DNA of 64,000 nt from Marsupella aquatica (GCA_973895155.1 OZ316894.1:13578001-13642000), one strand, 5' to 3'; positions 1 through 10,796 are shown, counted from the first letter of the stretch. Notes: generated by a model from the letters alone, not told the origin. Program-made: numbers and translations.

Positions 1-18
1 AAAAAATCAAATTTGATC

Positions 19-830
19 TCATTCTCTCCCAGGCACTCCACAACTGATTCGTATACGTAAGTCTCCCAAAGCTACGAGGGGTACAGAGTAGCAACTTATC
101 AGCCATAGAGTAAGAGCTTCGACATATAGCCTTGTAGTTCCGCCATTTGGTAAGTTGAAGGTTTTCCGCGAACATGCAAGCCCATTCAGATTCAGGATGG
201 TCCAAAGCGCCAGTAAACCACTTACACAGAAGGGCATCAGAGTGACTCTAATCTTGAAGTCCTTCAGGCCAAGTCCACCGTCAGATTTGGGTCGAGTCAT
301 CTTATCCCAAGCCACAAGTGGGATGCGTCTTCCACCCAGCGGGTTCAAACCCCACAGAAAAATTATGTTTAAAGCAATCAGCTTTTTAGTCAAAGCAGCG
401 GGAGAGAGTAGGAACATCATGTGATAGATCGGGATGGCCTGAAGCACATGCTTGATTAATAGCAGACGACCTGTGAAGGAGAGAAAGCGAGTGGACCAGG
501 ATGCAAGACGTGCACTAATCCGGTCTAAGCAAAAGCAATGTAGTTGCTTCTCAGTAAGATTGGATCCAAAAGGTCCACCCAAATATCTCTACATAGTGCC
601 AGCAGGGCTGATTGTACAGCCAGTGTCCTGTAGCCAGCCAGGGTTCTCTTCAAGTGCCAGGGGAATAATGGTTGATTTAGCCAGGTTGAGTTTAGCACCA
701 GTAGCACACTCATGGCAGGTAATAGGCAAATAGAAGTGGGGAGAGGGGGCACCCCTGCCGGACTCCTCTACACATGTGAATATCAGCAGACCAAAGATCG
801 TTGACTAGAACTTTGGAGCAAGAGTTGCTT
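19..830 (-). pseudogene. LINE-A ORF2, reverse transcriptase C-terminal part (broken)
   Basis: Reading leftward from 830, the frame carries the RT motif CRGVRQGCPLSPLLF, then about 55 residues that LINE-B has at this point are missing, including the catalytic FADD box. The sequence resumes in another frame (about 525-720) with the region that corresponds to GAWLNLQKS in LINE-B, and in a third frame (19-582) with the thumb-like region SWSTRFLSFTGRLLLIKHVL and PLVAWDKM. Comparison with the LINE-B copy at 24641-25561 shows this is one RT broken by a deletion and frameshifts. It cannot polymerise without FADD. Confidence 0.85.
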
Positions 831-833
831 AAT
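831..833. repeat. Target-site duplication of CACTA-1, left copy (AAT)
   Basis: AAT immediately precedes the CACTACTACA terminus and is repeated at 10823-10825 immediately after the other terminus. Three-base duplications are typical of CACTA insertion. Confidence 0.9.
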
Positions 834-860
834 CACTACTACACTATTGGCCCCTTTTGC
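834..860 (+). repeat. CACTA-1 left terminal inverted repeat
   Basis: Starts CACTACTACACTATTGGCC and ends CCCTTTTGC. It matches the reverse complement of 10797-10822 except for one extra C after CACTACTACA. Confidence 0.92.
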
Positions 861-1480
861 AAACCCATACACATCGCAATCAACAAAGGCTCGATAAACA
901 GAATTCCGGCACTTGCGAACTAACACGCATCGCTACACCATCCCAAATTGTGAAGTTAAAACCTTTGCACGTGGACCATCGCAACGCCATCGCAACACCA
1001 TCACAATTTCCTAACCAAATTCCCTCGCAACTTGTCGAACACTTCCGAGTTCAAAATCGTTGCAAACGCTTCGCATTATGCCGCACAGTCCTTTGTTACC
1101 GACGTTGGTTTTTGTGAAGCTGGAAGGTTCGCTACGTGTTTTTGATGGGAATGAGTTTGATATTTGCCATGTCGTGGGGTTGGCAACTAGCGAGCCTTAT
1201 AAGATCACTCTTATGCGAAATAAATTTGATGGGGACTTCCGATCTAAATTGGATCGGAACTTGTGAGTTGGTTTAGGCCAGAAGTTGGGAACCATTTGAC
1301 TTCGCAACTTGTGATGTTACTTGGTTCTATAATAGCGATCCGAGTCATTTTAGTATTTCCTAGTTATCCAAGTTCGCAATGGGTTCGCACTTTCATGGGA
1401 ACACGACTTTCAATCAATGTTTTGCGAGGGATTTCTCTTGGCAGTGGACCCAATGTGGAAGGCAAATGTTTTTTATAAGA
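861..1480. repeat. CACTA-1 left subterminal region with TCGCAA/TTGCGA motifs
   Basis: From about 870 to 1080 the hexamer TCGCAA or its complement recurs in both orientations (for example in ATCGCAATC, CTTGCGAAC, ATCGCAACG, CTCGCAACT). More degenerate copies continue to about 1420. In En/Spm, arrays of a short motif just inside the termini bind the element's TNPA protein; by analogy these are candidate transposase-accessory binding sites. No coding potential was recognised here, and 1481-1671 shows nothing further. Confidence 0.7.
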
Positions 1481-1671
1481 TCCATGCAAGTATATAGGTG
1501 GATATACCAAAATGTTAGGGCTTGAATTAAGGAACCCAATACACAAGAGGGGTGGCATATCTGATGCCGGCCAAGTCACCCTACTCAACATATGCTATCC
1601 TAGCTAAGCTCCAACACGGCTAGTCAGTGACATGTATCTCATGAGCCCGGTCATGAGATTCTACAAGCTAA

Positions 1672-3704
1672 CTAAAATGGACTCTTCCGACCCCGCTTTG
1701 TCGGCTTCTTTACCAGCTTCTTGCCCTTATCCTTCTGTGGATGTACAGCCTGGTGCTGACGGGTGCGCGGTGCCTTTCGGCGCTGCTGCTCCTCCTGCTC
1801 CTCCTCCTCCTGCCCATCCTCCTCCTCGTCACCTCCCTCCTGCTCCCCCTCATCATCAACCTGTCTTGATGATGCACGACTACTACCACTACCGCGATGG
1901 GATGAACCTACCTCCCGGCTACTGCCCCTCTCCCTAGAACCGCTGGTAAGAGGAGTAGCCCCCTCATCCTCATCATCACTACTACTTGCGTCAGCACCCG
2001 ACCCCTCAGGCTCATCCAAATCCTGCATCCGTACACTTAATCAGTTTCTACAAATTAAAAAGGGTCATCCACAATGTTGGCATCACAATTAATTAAACCT
2101 TGAACACCTAGATACTTACAGTAGCCAACTCGGCATCCACCATCTGAAAGAGGTACTTTCTCCCATGCTCCATCCCTATCTCAATATGTTTCTTGGATAT
2201 CTTCCTCTTATATTTCCGGTACTGCCATGCACCATAAAACCAAAAAGTAAACCCATAGGCTAAACCAAAATTCACAATGCGAGAGGCCTTAGGCCTAGAA
2301 AAGTTAAACTACTTTGAAAACAACTCAAATTCACATTTGCAAAGCTAATGCGTTCACAAAATGCGAAGCCCTAATTTTTGCGAAGGCATTGCGATGGCTT
2401 TTGCGATGCACGTACCTTCGCAACAGCATCAGAAAATCCAAAAAGAAAAAAGTGCATAATAGAGTTTGCGAGGCTCTTGCGAACGAATACGCATCGCAAT
2501 GGGATTGCAAACTGTGATCCCAAGAGGTTTTTAAAAATGCGCAAATTTCTAAGTGTCAGTCGTGACCTAAAACAATGCACAAGCAAGCACATGAGAGCAT
2601 GGACATTCATGACATTCCATTCACTTTGCATTACCTCAACTGAGAAAGTAAGGAGGAAAGAGCTTAGGGAGGAGAGGAGACACTTACAAAGTGGGCCTTG
2701 AGACCGGGGAGCCCGCCTTGACCCAGCTTGTGGACTGGATTGGGGGTGGCTTTCACTCGCTTGGCTGCATCCATGAAACGTTTGGGTGGTCTTCCTTCTT
2801 CGTCGACCACCTTTTGCACATCAGCTACCTTCTGCTCGAGTCCCTTCAGGTCATGGTCAAGGGGGAGCTTCCCGGTCTCCTTTGCTTTCAGGGATCGAGC
2901 TAGTGTATCCTTCCATTGTTCCAACTCGCGAGCTGCTTTGATTTGCACCTCAATCTTGTAAAATGCATTCCAGATGTCCTCAGTGAATTGGAGGGGCCTG
3001 CGCAAATTCCTGTACGATCTCAAGTCTCTCAGGTGGGCTCTAATCTTCATCCTATCATGGTATCTCATTTGAGACATGGAATTAGAAATCTTGTCTGCCA
3101 GCCATTGCTCATCTATGTCAGCTCCATTACGAAATGCATCCTTGATCTGATTCATCACTCTCTTTCGCTCTGCCTTCTCAAACTTTCCCCATTGCATGCC
3201 TCGTGAGAAATTGCTTGTGATGATCTGTTTGATGGTGCTCTTAGCCCCTGCATAGGCTAGCTCAGTTGGAGTCCCAGTTGTCTCCAAGGCAATGAATGGA
3301 AGCTTTTTCCTTGCATCCTCTTTCTGACGTTGCTCATCTCGTTGTTTTCGAATTGCATCCCTCTCCTCTCTTCTCTTCTATTTTTCTATGGCTTGAGGAG
3401 AGGCAACTCCCGACTTAGCCCTCTCCTCCCTCTTCCTTCTTTTCTCTCTAGCCTTCTCCTCAGCTGCGACCCTCTCTTCCTCGTCTCTAGTAGCTTGCCC
3501 TGCCACAATTCCTGTTTGCAAAACCTGGCCTAAAATGGCACTCAAGGAGGCAAGCCCTGCTGGAGTATTCAAATTTACTTCACCCAACTGTGCAGCACTG
3601 AGATGTTGGGCTACTAAGTCGCTCCATGCATTCTGTTGCTTCTCCTGATTTGCCCCATTGCCACTACCACCAGCACCATGTCCTCCACTCCCACCGGTAG
3701 CCAT
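1672..3704 (-). CDS. CACTA-1 divergent gene: unknown nuclear-type protein, possible TNPA equivalent
   Basis: This is a three-exon gene on the minus strand. Exon 1 is 3704-2688, exon 2 is 2221-2120 and exon 3 is 2022-1672. Both donors are near consensus (GTAAGTG, GTAAGTA), both acceptors end in CAG, and every junction is phase 0, giving 489 codons. Codon 109 (3378-3380) is TAG; the frame continues intact on both sides. The protein has a Gly-rich start, an Arg/Lys/Glu-rich helical stretch (about residues 85-140), a mixed central region (about 140-340), the basic exon-2 segment YRKYKRKISKKH, an acidic Ser/Asp/Glu tract, and a basic C-terminus KKPTKRGRKSPF that could act as a nuclear signal. I do not recognise a family. 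Its place opposite TNP2, and the TTGCGA clusters upstream and in intron 1, suggest it does the job of TNPA; that is inference. It is not visibly related to the TNPA genes at 15554 and 53181. Confidence 0.72.
2310..2525. repeat. TTGCGA/TCGCAA motif cluster inside intron 1 of the divergent gene
   Basis: The same motif that fills the CACTA-1 ends recurs here at least eight times in about 200 bp (for example TTTGCGAAGG, ATTGCGATGG, CTTCGCAACA, CTTGCGAACG). It sits in the intron between 2687 and 2222, so it is transcribed but not coding. It may be a regulatory target of an element-encoded protein. The rest of the intron shows nothing recognisable. Confidence 0.6.
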
Positions 3705-3819
3705 AGCTCAATCCCTCTCAGGTCTCTCTCGATCTTCTCCCCATGGCCCCTTCTCCTATCGCTCTCCCGATCAAACAAGGAATGAGCTTGATGCGAGCTC
3801 CCGCCGACACTTACGCATT

Positions 3820-4060
3820 TAAAAAAAACCTCTTTGCAATCACATTCGCATCACAAACTGCCACCCTATTACCTTCGCAAACGGTCTCGCAACTTGCGAT
3901 ACTTTTGTGAAGAACATACCCTCGCTAATCCATCGCAACCCGCAGAAATGCCCAAAAATTGTTCTCGGCCTCTGTATTTGCGAAGATGTTGCGAACCCGG
4001 GAGGTTCGCAAAATGCATCTCTAATTTGTGAAGCAATTTGCGAGGCAGGTGATCTCGGTT
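3820..4060. promoter_or_regulatory. TTGCGA/TCGCAA motif cluster upstream of the divergent gene
   Basis: Many copies of the subterminal motif lie 120-350 bp upstream of the ATG at 3704, in both orientations (CTTCGCAAAC, CTCGCAACTTGCGATAC, TTTGCGAAGATGTTGCGAAC, GTTCGCAAAATG). A promoter-proximal position fits feedback control by a motif-binding element protein, as known for Spm TnpA. The function here is inferred. Confidence 0.55.
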
Positions 4061-4084
4061 TAGGGTGGGAAACTATCCCAGGTG

Positions 4085-4990
4085 TTTAAACGGCTTTACA
4101 AGGGTATGGCCTATTTAAACCCTTTTAACTCAACATGGATTTGTGAATGGCCAATTAGTTTGAAGAAGAGGATTTTGGGTTGTAGTTGGGCTTTGTGTTT
4201 TTGTTTTTGAATCTTAATTGGGTTCTAATTTAACAAAGGGTTTGAGTTTTGATTTGGGGTTTGGATTTAGAAAGGGTTTAGTTTAGGGAGGGTTGTGTTT
4301 CAATTGAAGGGGTTAATTTGGGTTTAGGTTTTAATGTAAGGGTTGGGTTTGACTTTTCACTGATTTCATATTTTTTTCTCTATACATATTTCAGTTTAGG
4401 GACATCGTTTTAATAGAGGGCTTTAAGTTAGGGTCTAAGGTAGGGGTTTGGGTAAGGTTGTAATTGAGAAGTTTGGGTTAGGGTTTAGGGTAGGGGCTTG
4501 ATTTTGGTTTAAGTTTAGGGGTTTGGGTTAGGTTTTAAGTATAGGGGTTGGGTTCCATTTTAATTCTAAGTTGTGTTTCATTTTAATTGTGGGGTTTGGG
4601 TTAGGATTTTTGGGTAAGGGTTTGATACGTAATGAGGGAATATGGATAGGTAACTTAGGATGGAGTTTGAGTTAGGGTTTAAGGTAGGGGTTTGAGTAAG
4701 GTTTTAGCTTAGGGGTTTGGGTTAGGTATTGAATATAGGGGATCGATGGGTTCAATTATAATTCAGGCTTGTGTTTAATTTTTAATTTAGGGATTTGGGT
4801 TAGGGTTTAGGGTAAAGGCTTCATAGGTAATGAGGGAGTTTGGGTTATGGTTTCAGATGGGGTTTGAGTTAGGTTTTAGCTGAGGGATTTGGGTTAGGGT
4901 TTGAATGTAGCAGTTGGGTTTTTAGCGTAGGGGTTTTGGTTAGCTAGGGCTTTGGGTAAGGGTTTTATATGTTCATGTTTAGGGTAGGTT
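4085..4990 (+). repeat. Degenerate telomere-like G/T-rich tract (TTTAGGG variants)
   Basis: About 900 bp of the plus strand is built from variants of GGGTTTAGG, GGGTTAGGG and TTTGGGTTAGG, with short perfect patches such as GGGTTAGGGTTTAGGG near 4478 and 4798. The strand bias is extreme (G/T on plus, A/C on minus). It lies exactly between the divergent gene and the SET/TNP2 side of CACTA-1, so it belongs to the shared intergenic and promoter region. It is not a perfect telomere array. No ORF of note is present. Confidence 0.75.
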
Positions 4991-5030
4991 TTTTTTCTAA
5001 TTGAGGGTATGCTTTCTTTATTTCATTAAC

Positions 5031-6581
5031 ATGAAGGGGTGGAACACTCTAGGAGTTACAGGGCACTTCCCCATCGTTTTGAGAGTTTTGGCTAATGCAT
5101 ATGCATTGCGAGAGCTCGGGCATCTGAAAGGTAAAGCTTGTTTTCCTGGCATTTTTTATTTGTACTGTAACTTCAGGGTCTATCATCCCTTTCTATAGTT
5201 TACCATAAGTCATTGCTTAATTCATTGTATATTTGCAGATTTCTCCCTCCTACTTCCAGATTGGGTTCATCAAGTTTGGACCAAAAGACCTATAGGCATT
5301 GCTGAGCCCGGGTCTCATAAAGGTATTTTTTCCTTTCATTTCAGTTTAATATGTCTACTTAGGGATTACAAATGATCGTTTTAGCTATTTGTTTACTAAC
5401 TCGTTATTCCAAATCTTCCACTTGCCAGATGTCTTCATCCTCTACAACTTCCACCACATCAGACTCCTCCTCTGATGAGGACATAGATCCTCCTCCTCAG
5501 CCTGAAACAGCCGCTCGTCGACCTAGTGGTCCACCACGCCAACTTTGCAGTTGTAAAAAATGTGTGGGGATGGTTGTCCAGAAGTCATATGTATGTGCAA
5601 ACCATATTTCTTGATATGGACAACATCGAGGTCTTACACCCGGAGCCTCTTCATCCCATACGGTGAGTTGTAAACTTACTATGGTTTATTTTTTATTCAA
5701 TAAATATTGCTAGCATGATAAGTTGGGGAAGTTTACAATCACTTTGTTGGATTTGTTCCCTATAGGTATATAATAGGCCTACACCCACGGCACCAGCACC
5801 CTATGTTCCCTCACAAGGAGTTCTAGATGCTATAGGCTCGGCCCTTTCACAAGCTTTCCGTTTAGTTGCAGCAGAGCGAAGTGGTGTTGGGACAGTTCAG
5901 GGTGATGGTATTGTTGCACGAGGGAAAAAACGGTCTAAAAGGCAACCTAGAGGGGAAGTTGATCAGTACACCTGTAGGGTTGATGGTAGGTGGGGACCTT
6001 GTACATTCACAGGGAAATGTGTTCCTATCATAAAGGATTGGAATCCTGATTGCCTTGGTTTGCCATGTGATATAACCTATGGTGAGGAAATAGAGGTTTG
6101 GGGAAGACATTGGATTGTCAAAAGTTCTACACTAGGGGAGAGACATGGGTATGGAATTTTTTCTTGCCAGGACATCATTGTGGATGATATGGGTGGAAAA
6201 GGGCGCTCTCAAGATGGACCAACGTTGTTCCCATATGGTGGACCCATTTACAAGCGAAGACATTGGAACATGCTCTTTGTACAACACCCTGAGTGGAAGA
6301 CTTATGCATTGGACATGGATACTTTTGAAGGTTGCACTAGGAAGTATAGTGAACAACGTATAATTGATGGTGATCCCATCCGTAGTGGAAATATAGCCGG
6401 TTTCATTAACAGTATTGTGGGGACCCGGCCTAAGCGTAGGAAAAACTGTGAATGGGTTTTTGTTGATGGTCCCCCTCCAACACCATATGGGCAGAGATAT
6501 CATCATGACCATTGTCTAGTTGTAGCTACTAGGACCATCAAGGCCGGAGAGGAGTTGTTTACACATTATGAGTGGGATTAG
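5031..6581 (+). CDS. CACTA-1 accessory gene with C-terminal SET domain (possible BRCT-like start)
   Basis: The certain part is the last exon, about 5780-6581 (acceptor ATAATAG/GCC), ending in TAG. It encodes a Cys-containing pre-SET-like stretch (CRVDGRWGPCTFTGKC) and then a SET-type domain. Visible SET hallmarks are HGYGIF, LFPYGGPIY, the segment GFINS...NCEWVF, and the end RTIKAGEELFTHYEW. SET proteins methylate lysines, usually on histones. Upstream exons fit as 5031-5130 and 5239-5322, then one starting at 5463. These junctions keep one frame (GSHK-DSSSDEDID), giving a PDWVHQVW segment that resembles the end of a BRCT domain, an acidic stretch, and the motif CSCKKC. The link between about 5590 and 5780 is unsettled: a one-base change in the A6 run near 5559 would connect the frames. 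Whether the SET exon is its own gene or an alternative exon of TNP2 is open. Confidence 0.7.
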
Positions 6582-6780
6582 GCTTATTTTAGGGATATGT
6601 ATTATTTATATGTTCCTTCATGCTTTGTGAACATATATTTTGTAAGTTAGGGTTTACACCCTAAACCTATGATGTTCTTTCACATTGTATGTTAATAATA
6701 TGTGTCGATATTGTTTTTGTCTTATGAGGGATTTAATTTGGAGTTTGATTGTGAATGCTTTATTGTATTGTCCATAGAAT

Positions 6781-9700
6781 GTGCGACCTAGCCAAGATAT
6801 GTTGCCAAGGAGGTTGAGAGCTACATATGAAGAAATGGGCATGCCACAAGACGGAGTCACATCATCAACAGATTCTTCATCCAATGACAGTGACAATGAG
6901 GGTTTGGACGAAGGGGCACCTAGGACAGATTTTGAGGTCATGCAGGACCAGGAGACAGCCATGGATGACTTCATGACAGATTGGTTTGGTGTGGACGCCC
7001 GTGTGGACGTTGATGGTGAAGGACGTGGACCACCCAATGAAGGAGCTCCTCCACCAAATGCTGCACATGACCCCCGACCTCAACATACACCAGAAGGTCA
7101 ACAACAATGGGAAGAAGCGGAGGCACATGCTAGAACACCTATTTATGGGGGTGCTCGTTTGAATAGACTCTCTACCATCTTGGCATTGATGAATCTTCAG
7201 GCAAAACACAAGGCAAGCAATGCCCTTCTATCGGATTTGTTTGCAATTTGCCATGACCTCATGTTACCTAGTGACAATGTATTGCCAGGAACTTGGAAGG
7301 AGGCAAAGAGAGTTCTATCATCCATTGGTATGGAATATCATATCATTCATGCTTGTGTGAATGACTGCATCCTATATCATGAGACCAATGCCAACATAAC
7401 TGAGTGTCCAATTTGTCATGAGCCTCGATATGACAACAACATGTTGACGGAAAAGGTGCCCAGGAAAGCTGTCCGTTGGTTTCCCATTATTCCTCGATTG
7501 TTGCATATGTATCGATGTTCTGACTTGGCAGAATTGATGGTATGGCATAAGACACATCGATCAGAGGCCGTTGTCATGCGGTTGCCAGTTGACTCCCCTG
7601 CTCACAAGCATGTGGAGGCACAATGGCCAGAGTTTGCACATGACCCTCGTCATGTGAGGTTGGGGTTGGCATCGGATGGGGTCAGCCCACACTCCCTTGG
7701 TGGGAAAGGACCGCCCAACATCAGTTTGGCCGGTGGTTGTTATGAATTACAATCTTCCACCATGGTTGTCCATGAAAAAGGGCTTCTTATTGCTATCATT
7801 GATTATCCCAGGTCCATCTAAGGTAAAAAACATGGACACCTATTTGGCACTATTGGTTGGGGAACTCCAAAAATTATGGGACGGTGTGTGGGCCTATGAT
7901 GGTCGAAAAACTACAGGGGGATTACCACGTGTCTTCAAATTGAAGGGAATCAATATGTGGACCATGCATGACTATCCTGGTAAGGGGTATGGATTGGTGT
8001 TTTGTTTATGTAATAGAGAGTTTGTTTTAAAAGAAGTCCCTCATATTTATGTATGTACATGAACTTTTTAAATCCTTTGACTCTAATTGAGAAAGTTATT
8101 TTGGTTTGGGTTTGTTGCAGGGTTTGGGTTTGTTTCAGGGTTACAAACTCAAGGGTATAAGGCATGCTCCACTTGTGGTCCAAGCCTTGAAGATATGGCC
8201 AAGTACTCAAGATGGCTTTGCAAGATAATCTACCTTGGGCATACCAAGTTTCGTCCACTTGGACATGAGATGAGGTCTGACCCCCTTCTATTTTCAGACT
8301 TTGACATGATCAATGGTGATGAGCGTGACATACCTGAGCGTACATCCTTTGCACATTGGAAATCCATAGCTGATAGGGTGGCAGACCCTAACGACCCCAT
8401 GATATTTGATGGAAGTGGGTTGACGAGGTGGAGTATACTAGCCACATTGCCGTATTGGCCAGAGTTGAAGATTCATCATTTGTTAGACCCCATGCATATA
8501 GAGGGAAATGTTGGGAAGGCTTTGATCAAGCATTTTTATGGAGAAAATGACCATAATTTTAGGGAGGCATGCCAGGATCTAGAACGACATCCAGATGTAT
8601 GGATAACAGTTGATGCATCAATAGGGATGGAACACCGTCCTTCAGCTCCTTGGGTTTTGAGTGTTGGTGAAAGAAGAGAGTTTCGACAATGCATAGGTCA
8701 GATGCGGTTTCCTACAGGCTATGGTGCCAATCTCCGGAAAGCTTTTGGGATGGAGGACAGTCATAAGTGGCCAATGTATTTGAAGACACATGACTATCAC
8801 CGTTTACTACAACATATACTTCCCGTGGCAATCATAGGCTTGGGTAGTGAAGAAATGCAAGACGCCCTATGGTCATTGGGCACTTTGTTGAGATGGATAT
8901 GCTCAAAGGAAATATATGAAGAAGAGATCCCACGGATGGAGGTATTGGCAGCAGAGGTAGTGTGCAAGTTAGAGAAGGCCCTCCCTCCTTTCTTCTTTGA
9001 TTGTCAAGTACATTTACTTGTTCATCTTGTGAGGGAGGTTGCCATTGCTGGTCCAGTGCATTGTCGTTGGATGTATTGGTTGGAAAGGTATATGGCTGTG
9101 TTAAAGGCTTATGTACGGAATCGTGCACGAGTGGAGGGGAGCATGGCAACAGGATACTTGGCAGCTGAGAGTATGTTCTATTGCAGCAACATCTTAGCTA
9201 CCATTGATCCTAGTTGTCCACGCAGTTGGATGGAAGAGAGAGAAATGGAGGAGGATCGTTTAACAGAGCCAAAAAAACATGCTTATTGACCGGAGTGGAG
9301 TTGACACAGATGACTACTTTCATGTTGAGTAATAGTACTGTGATGGAAGAAGGGAGAGAGTTTTATGAGGATGCAAAGAGGGAGAGTCGTCGTCCAAGGA
9401 TTTTTCCAAAGTTCCTTGAGTATATGAGGGAGAAAGTACTTCAGTTGGATGCTATGGTGGCCCAAGGTGAGAGTGTATCACATTTTCCAGATATGACTCC
9501 TGAGGTTCGAACAATTGTTCATGGCCCTTTGAGACTTGTTCAGACCAGAACAGCAATGTGGACACAAGGGAGACATTTCAGGATTTCTGACCTTGATGAG
9601 AAGAGGGGTAGAACTTTTGACTGTGGAGTTCAAGGGCAGTTCATGCAGGATTCACAAAGTAGCCGCCATGACACCAATGTCATCCGAGATGTGGTGCCTC

Positions 9701-10068
9701 ACTATGGGAAGATAGAGGAGATCTTGATTGTATCCTATGATAGGGATACAAAATTTGAAGAGTATGTCTTCAAGTGTAAGTGGTTCAAAATTCACTTGGT
9801 TGGTGAGAATCGCACAGTACTTCTTGATGATTGTGGGTTTACTCGACTGAAGACATCAGCAACTAGCTTTCAACCATCTCATTGGCAAACATCTGAACCG
9901 TTTACATTCCCAAGTCACCTTGAGCAGTGTTTCTATATTCCGTACCCACCAGACCCAGAGGAGTGGTCAGTTGTTATACCGTATGTGCCACGATCTCGTT
10001 CCATTATTTCAGAAAAACCTGAAGTTATTATTGTGTCAAACGGAGGAGAGGATGAGGACCAAGTTTGA
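6781..10068 (+). CDS. CACTA-1 TNP2-type transposase
   Basis: This is the main transposase of a CACTA element (Transposase_21 followed by DUF4218 and DUF4216). Exon 1 is about 6781-7979 and exon 2 is 8121-10068; the intron has donor G/GTAAGG and acceptor TTGCAG, restoring the family pattern YPGFGFVSG...CSTCG. Family landmarks include IHACVNDCILY...CPICHEPRY (7345-7425), NYNLPPW (7742-7762), LDPMHIEGNVGK (8487), the DUF4218 segment RWMYWLERYM (9067) and DUF4216 near the C-terminus. Two single-base shifts break the frame. One lies between 7676 and 7722, before SVWPVVVMNYNLPPW. The other is at the A7 run 9271-9277, where eight A would keep the frame. The usual N-terminal Cys domain is absent from this ORF; CSCKKC in the upstream gene may be its counterpart. 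As written it is not translatable end to end. Confidence 0.9.
7980..8120 (+). other. Intron of CACTA-1 TNP2
   Basis: GT at 7980-7981 and AG at 8119-8120 bound a 141-bp T-rich stretch with stops. Removing it joins CCT G to GG TTT and restores the expected DYPGFGFVSG reading of TNP2 proteins. Confidence 0.8.
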
Positions 10069-10319
10069 TGCATCACTAGTAGTAAAACTTGTTGTGAGCG
10101 TATAATTGTGATTATATTAACTATCATGGTTTTATTTATATTTACCTATTTATTTTCTTCTTTTGTCTTACAAACACTTGGACTTTGAAATTTCATTTTA
10201 CTGCTATACATGCAACCCTAGCCACTAGAAAAGTTCTCCTCATGCATGCCACCTTTTTTAAATCCCTAGCTTATAACCTAAACACATGCATTCTCCATCT
10301 TCTAAAGTTTTCTCTCAAA
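10069..10319 (+). other. CACTA-1 3' non-coding stretch
   Basis: AT-rich sequence between the TNP2 stop and the subterminal repeats. I see no gene or clear motif. Confidence 0.5.
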
Positions 10320-10796
10320 AATTTCCATTCTGAAAACTTTGCAAACAACTCTCTTTGTGAAACATTTTTTGAACCAGACAGGAAGGAATTTCTGAACCTC
10401 TTGTGAATCCAATTCCATCGGTACTTGTGATACAAATACGTTCTCAAACTTGCGACCAAATTGGCTTCGGTACTTTGCAACCCACCGTTCTTCACAACAC
10501 TTTCCGAACATAATAGGTTCACAAACCATTTGTGATAGTATTAGTCTCGCTAAATTATGAACCAAAATGTATCCGAATACGGTCGCGATGGTCGCGGACT
10601 CACAAAGTCATTGCGAGACAACTAGTATCTAAACGTGTTGCGAAGTCAATAACATCAAAACTTAATTGCGATGTATGTAGCTTCACAATGTGAATGTGCG
10701 ATGGTAAGAGCATGGGATATTGTGATGCGTGTTGCATCACAAAATATCTGAAGGTTCTAACATCGCAAGGCCTTTTCGACTTCAAAAAACACCTTC
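10320..10796. repeat. CACTA-1 right subterminal region with TCGCAA/TTGCGA motifs
   Basis: Copies of the motif recur toward the end (GTTGCGAAGTC, AATTGCGATG, CATCGCAAGG, CTTCGCAAAAGG), mixed with weaker TTTGCAA and TTGTGA variants further in. It mirrors the left end and is the likely binding zone of an element-encoded accessory protein. Confidence 0.65.

Larger units (their letters stand above)
1..833 (-). mobile_element. LINE-A (L1-type non-LTR retrotransposon), 3' portion
   Basis: This is the downstream part of a LINE on the minus strand; its 3' end lies beyond the left edge of the window. The upstream part is at 10826-15420, on the far side of CACTA-1. Removing 834-10822 plus one copy of the AAT duplication joins two open reading frames with no shift, and the frame then runs into the conserved RT motif CRGVRQGCPLSP at about 741-776. 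That read-through is direct evidence that the two halves were one element. The element is dead (see the pseudogene entries). Confidence 0.9.

Noticed and set aside
1632-2092. Pro/Ser-rich ORFs on the plus strand
   Set aside because: They are the antisense of the acidic exon 3 of the divergent CACTA-1 gene.
4085-4990. An internal telomere or chromosome end
   Set aside because: The units are degenerate, with few perfect neighbours, and the tract lies well inside a precisely bounded transposon.
5001-5198. A separate small protein starting at 5031 and reading through to 5198
   Set aside because: The frame runs into a splice donor at 5131; joining to 5239 gives a better reading, so it is treated as an exon.
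10069-10520. Short proteins encoded on the minus strand near the CACTA-1 right end
   Set aside because: They coincide with subterminal repeats and have no family features or splice support.
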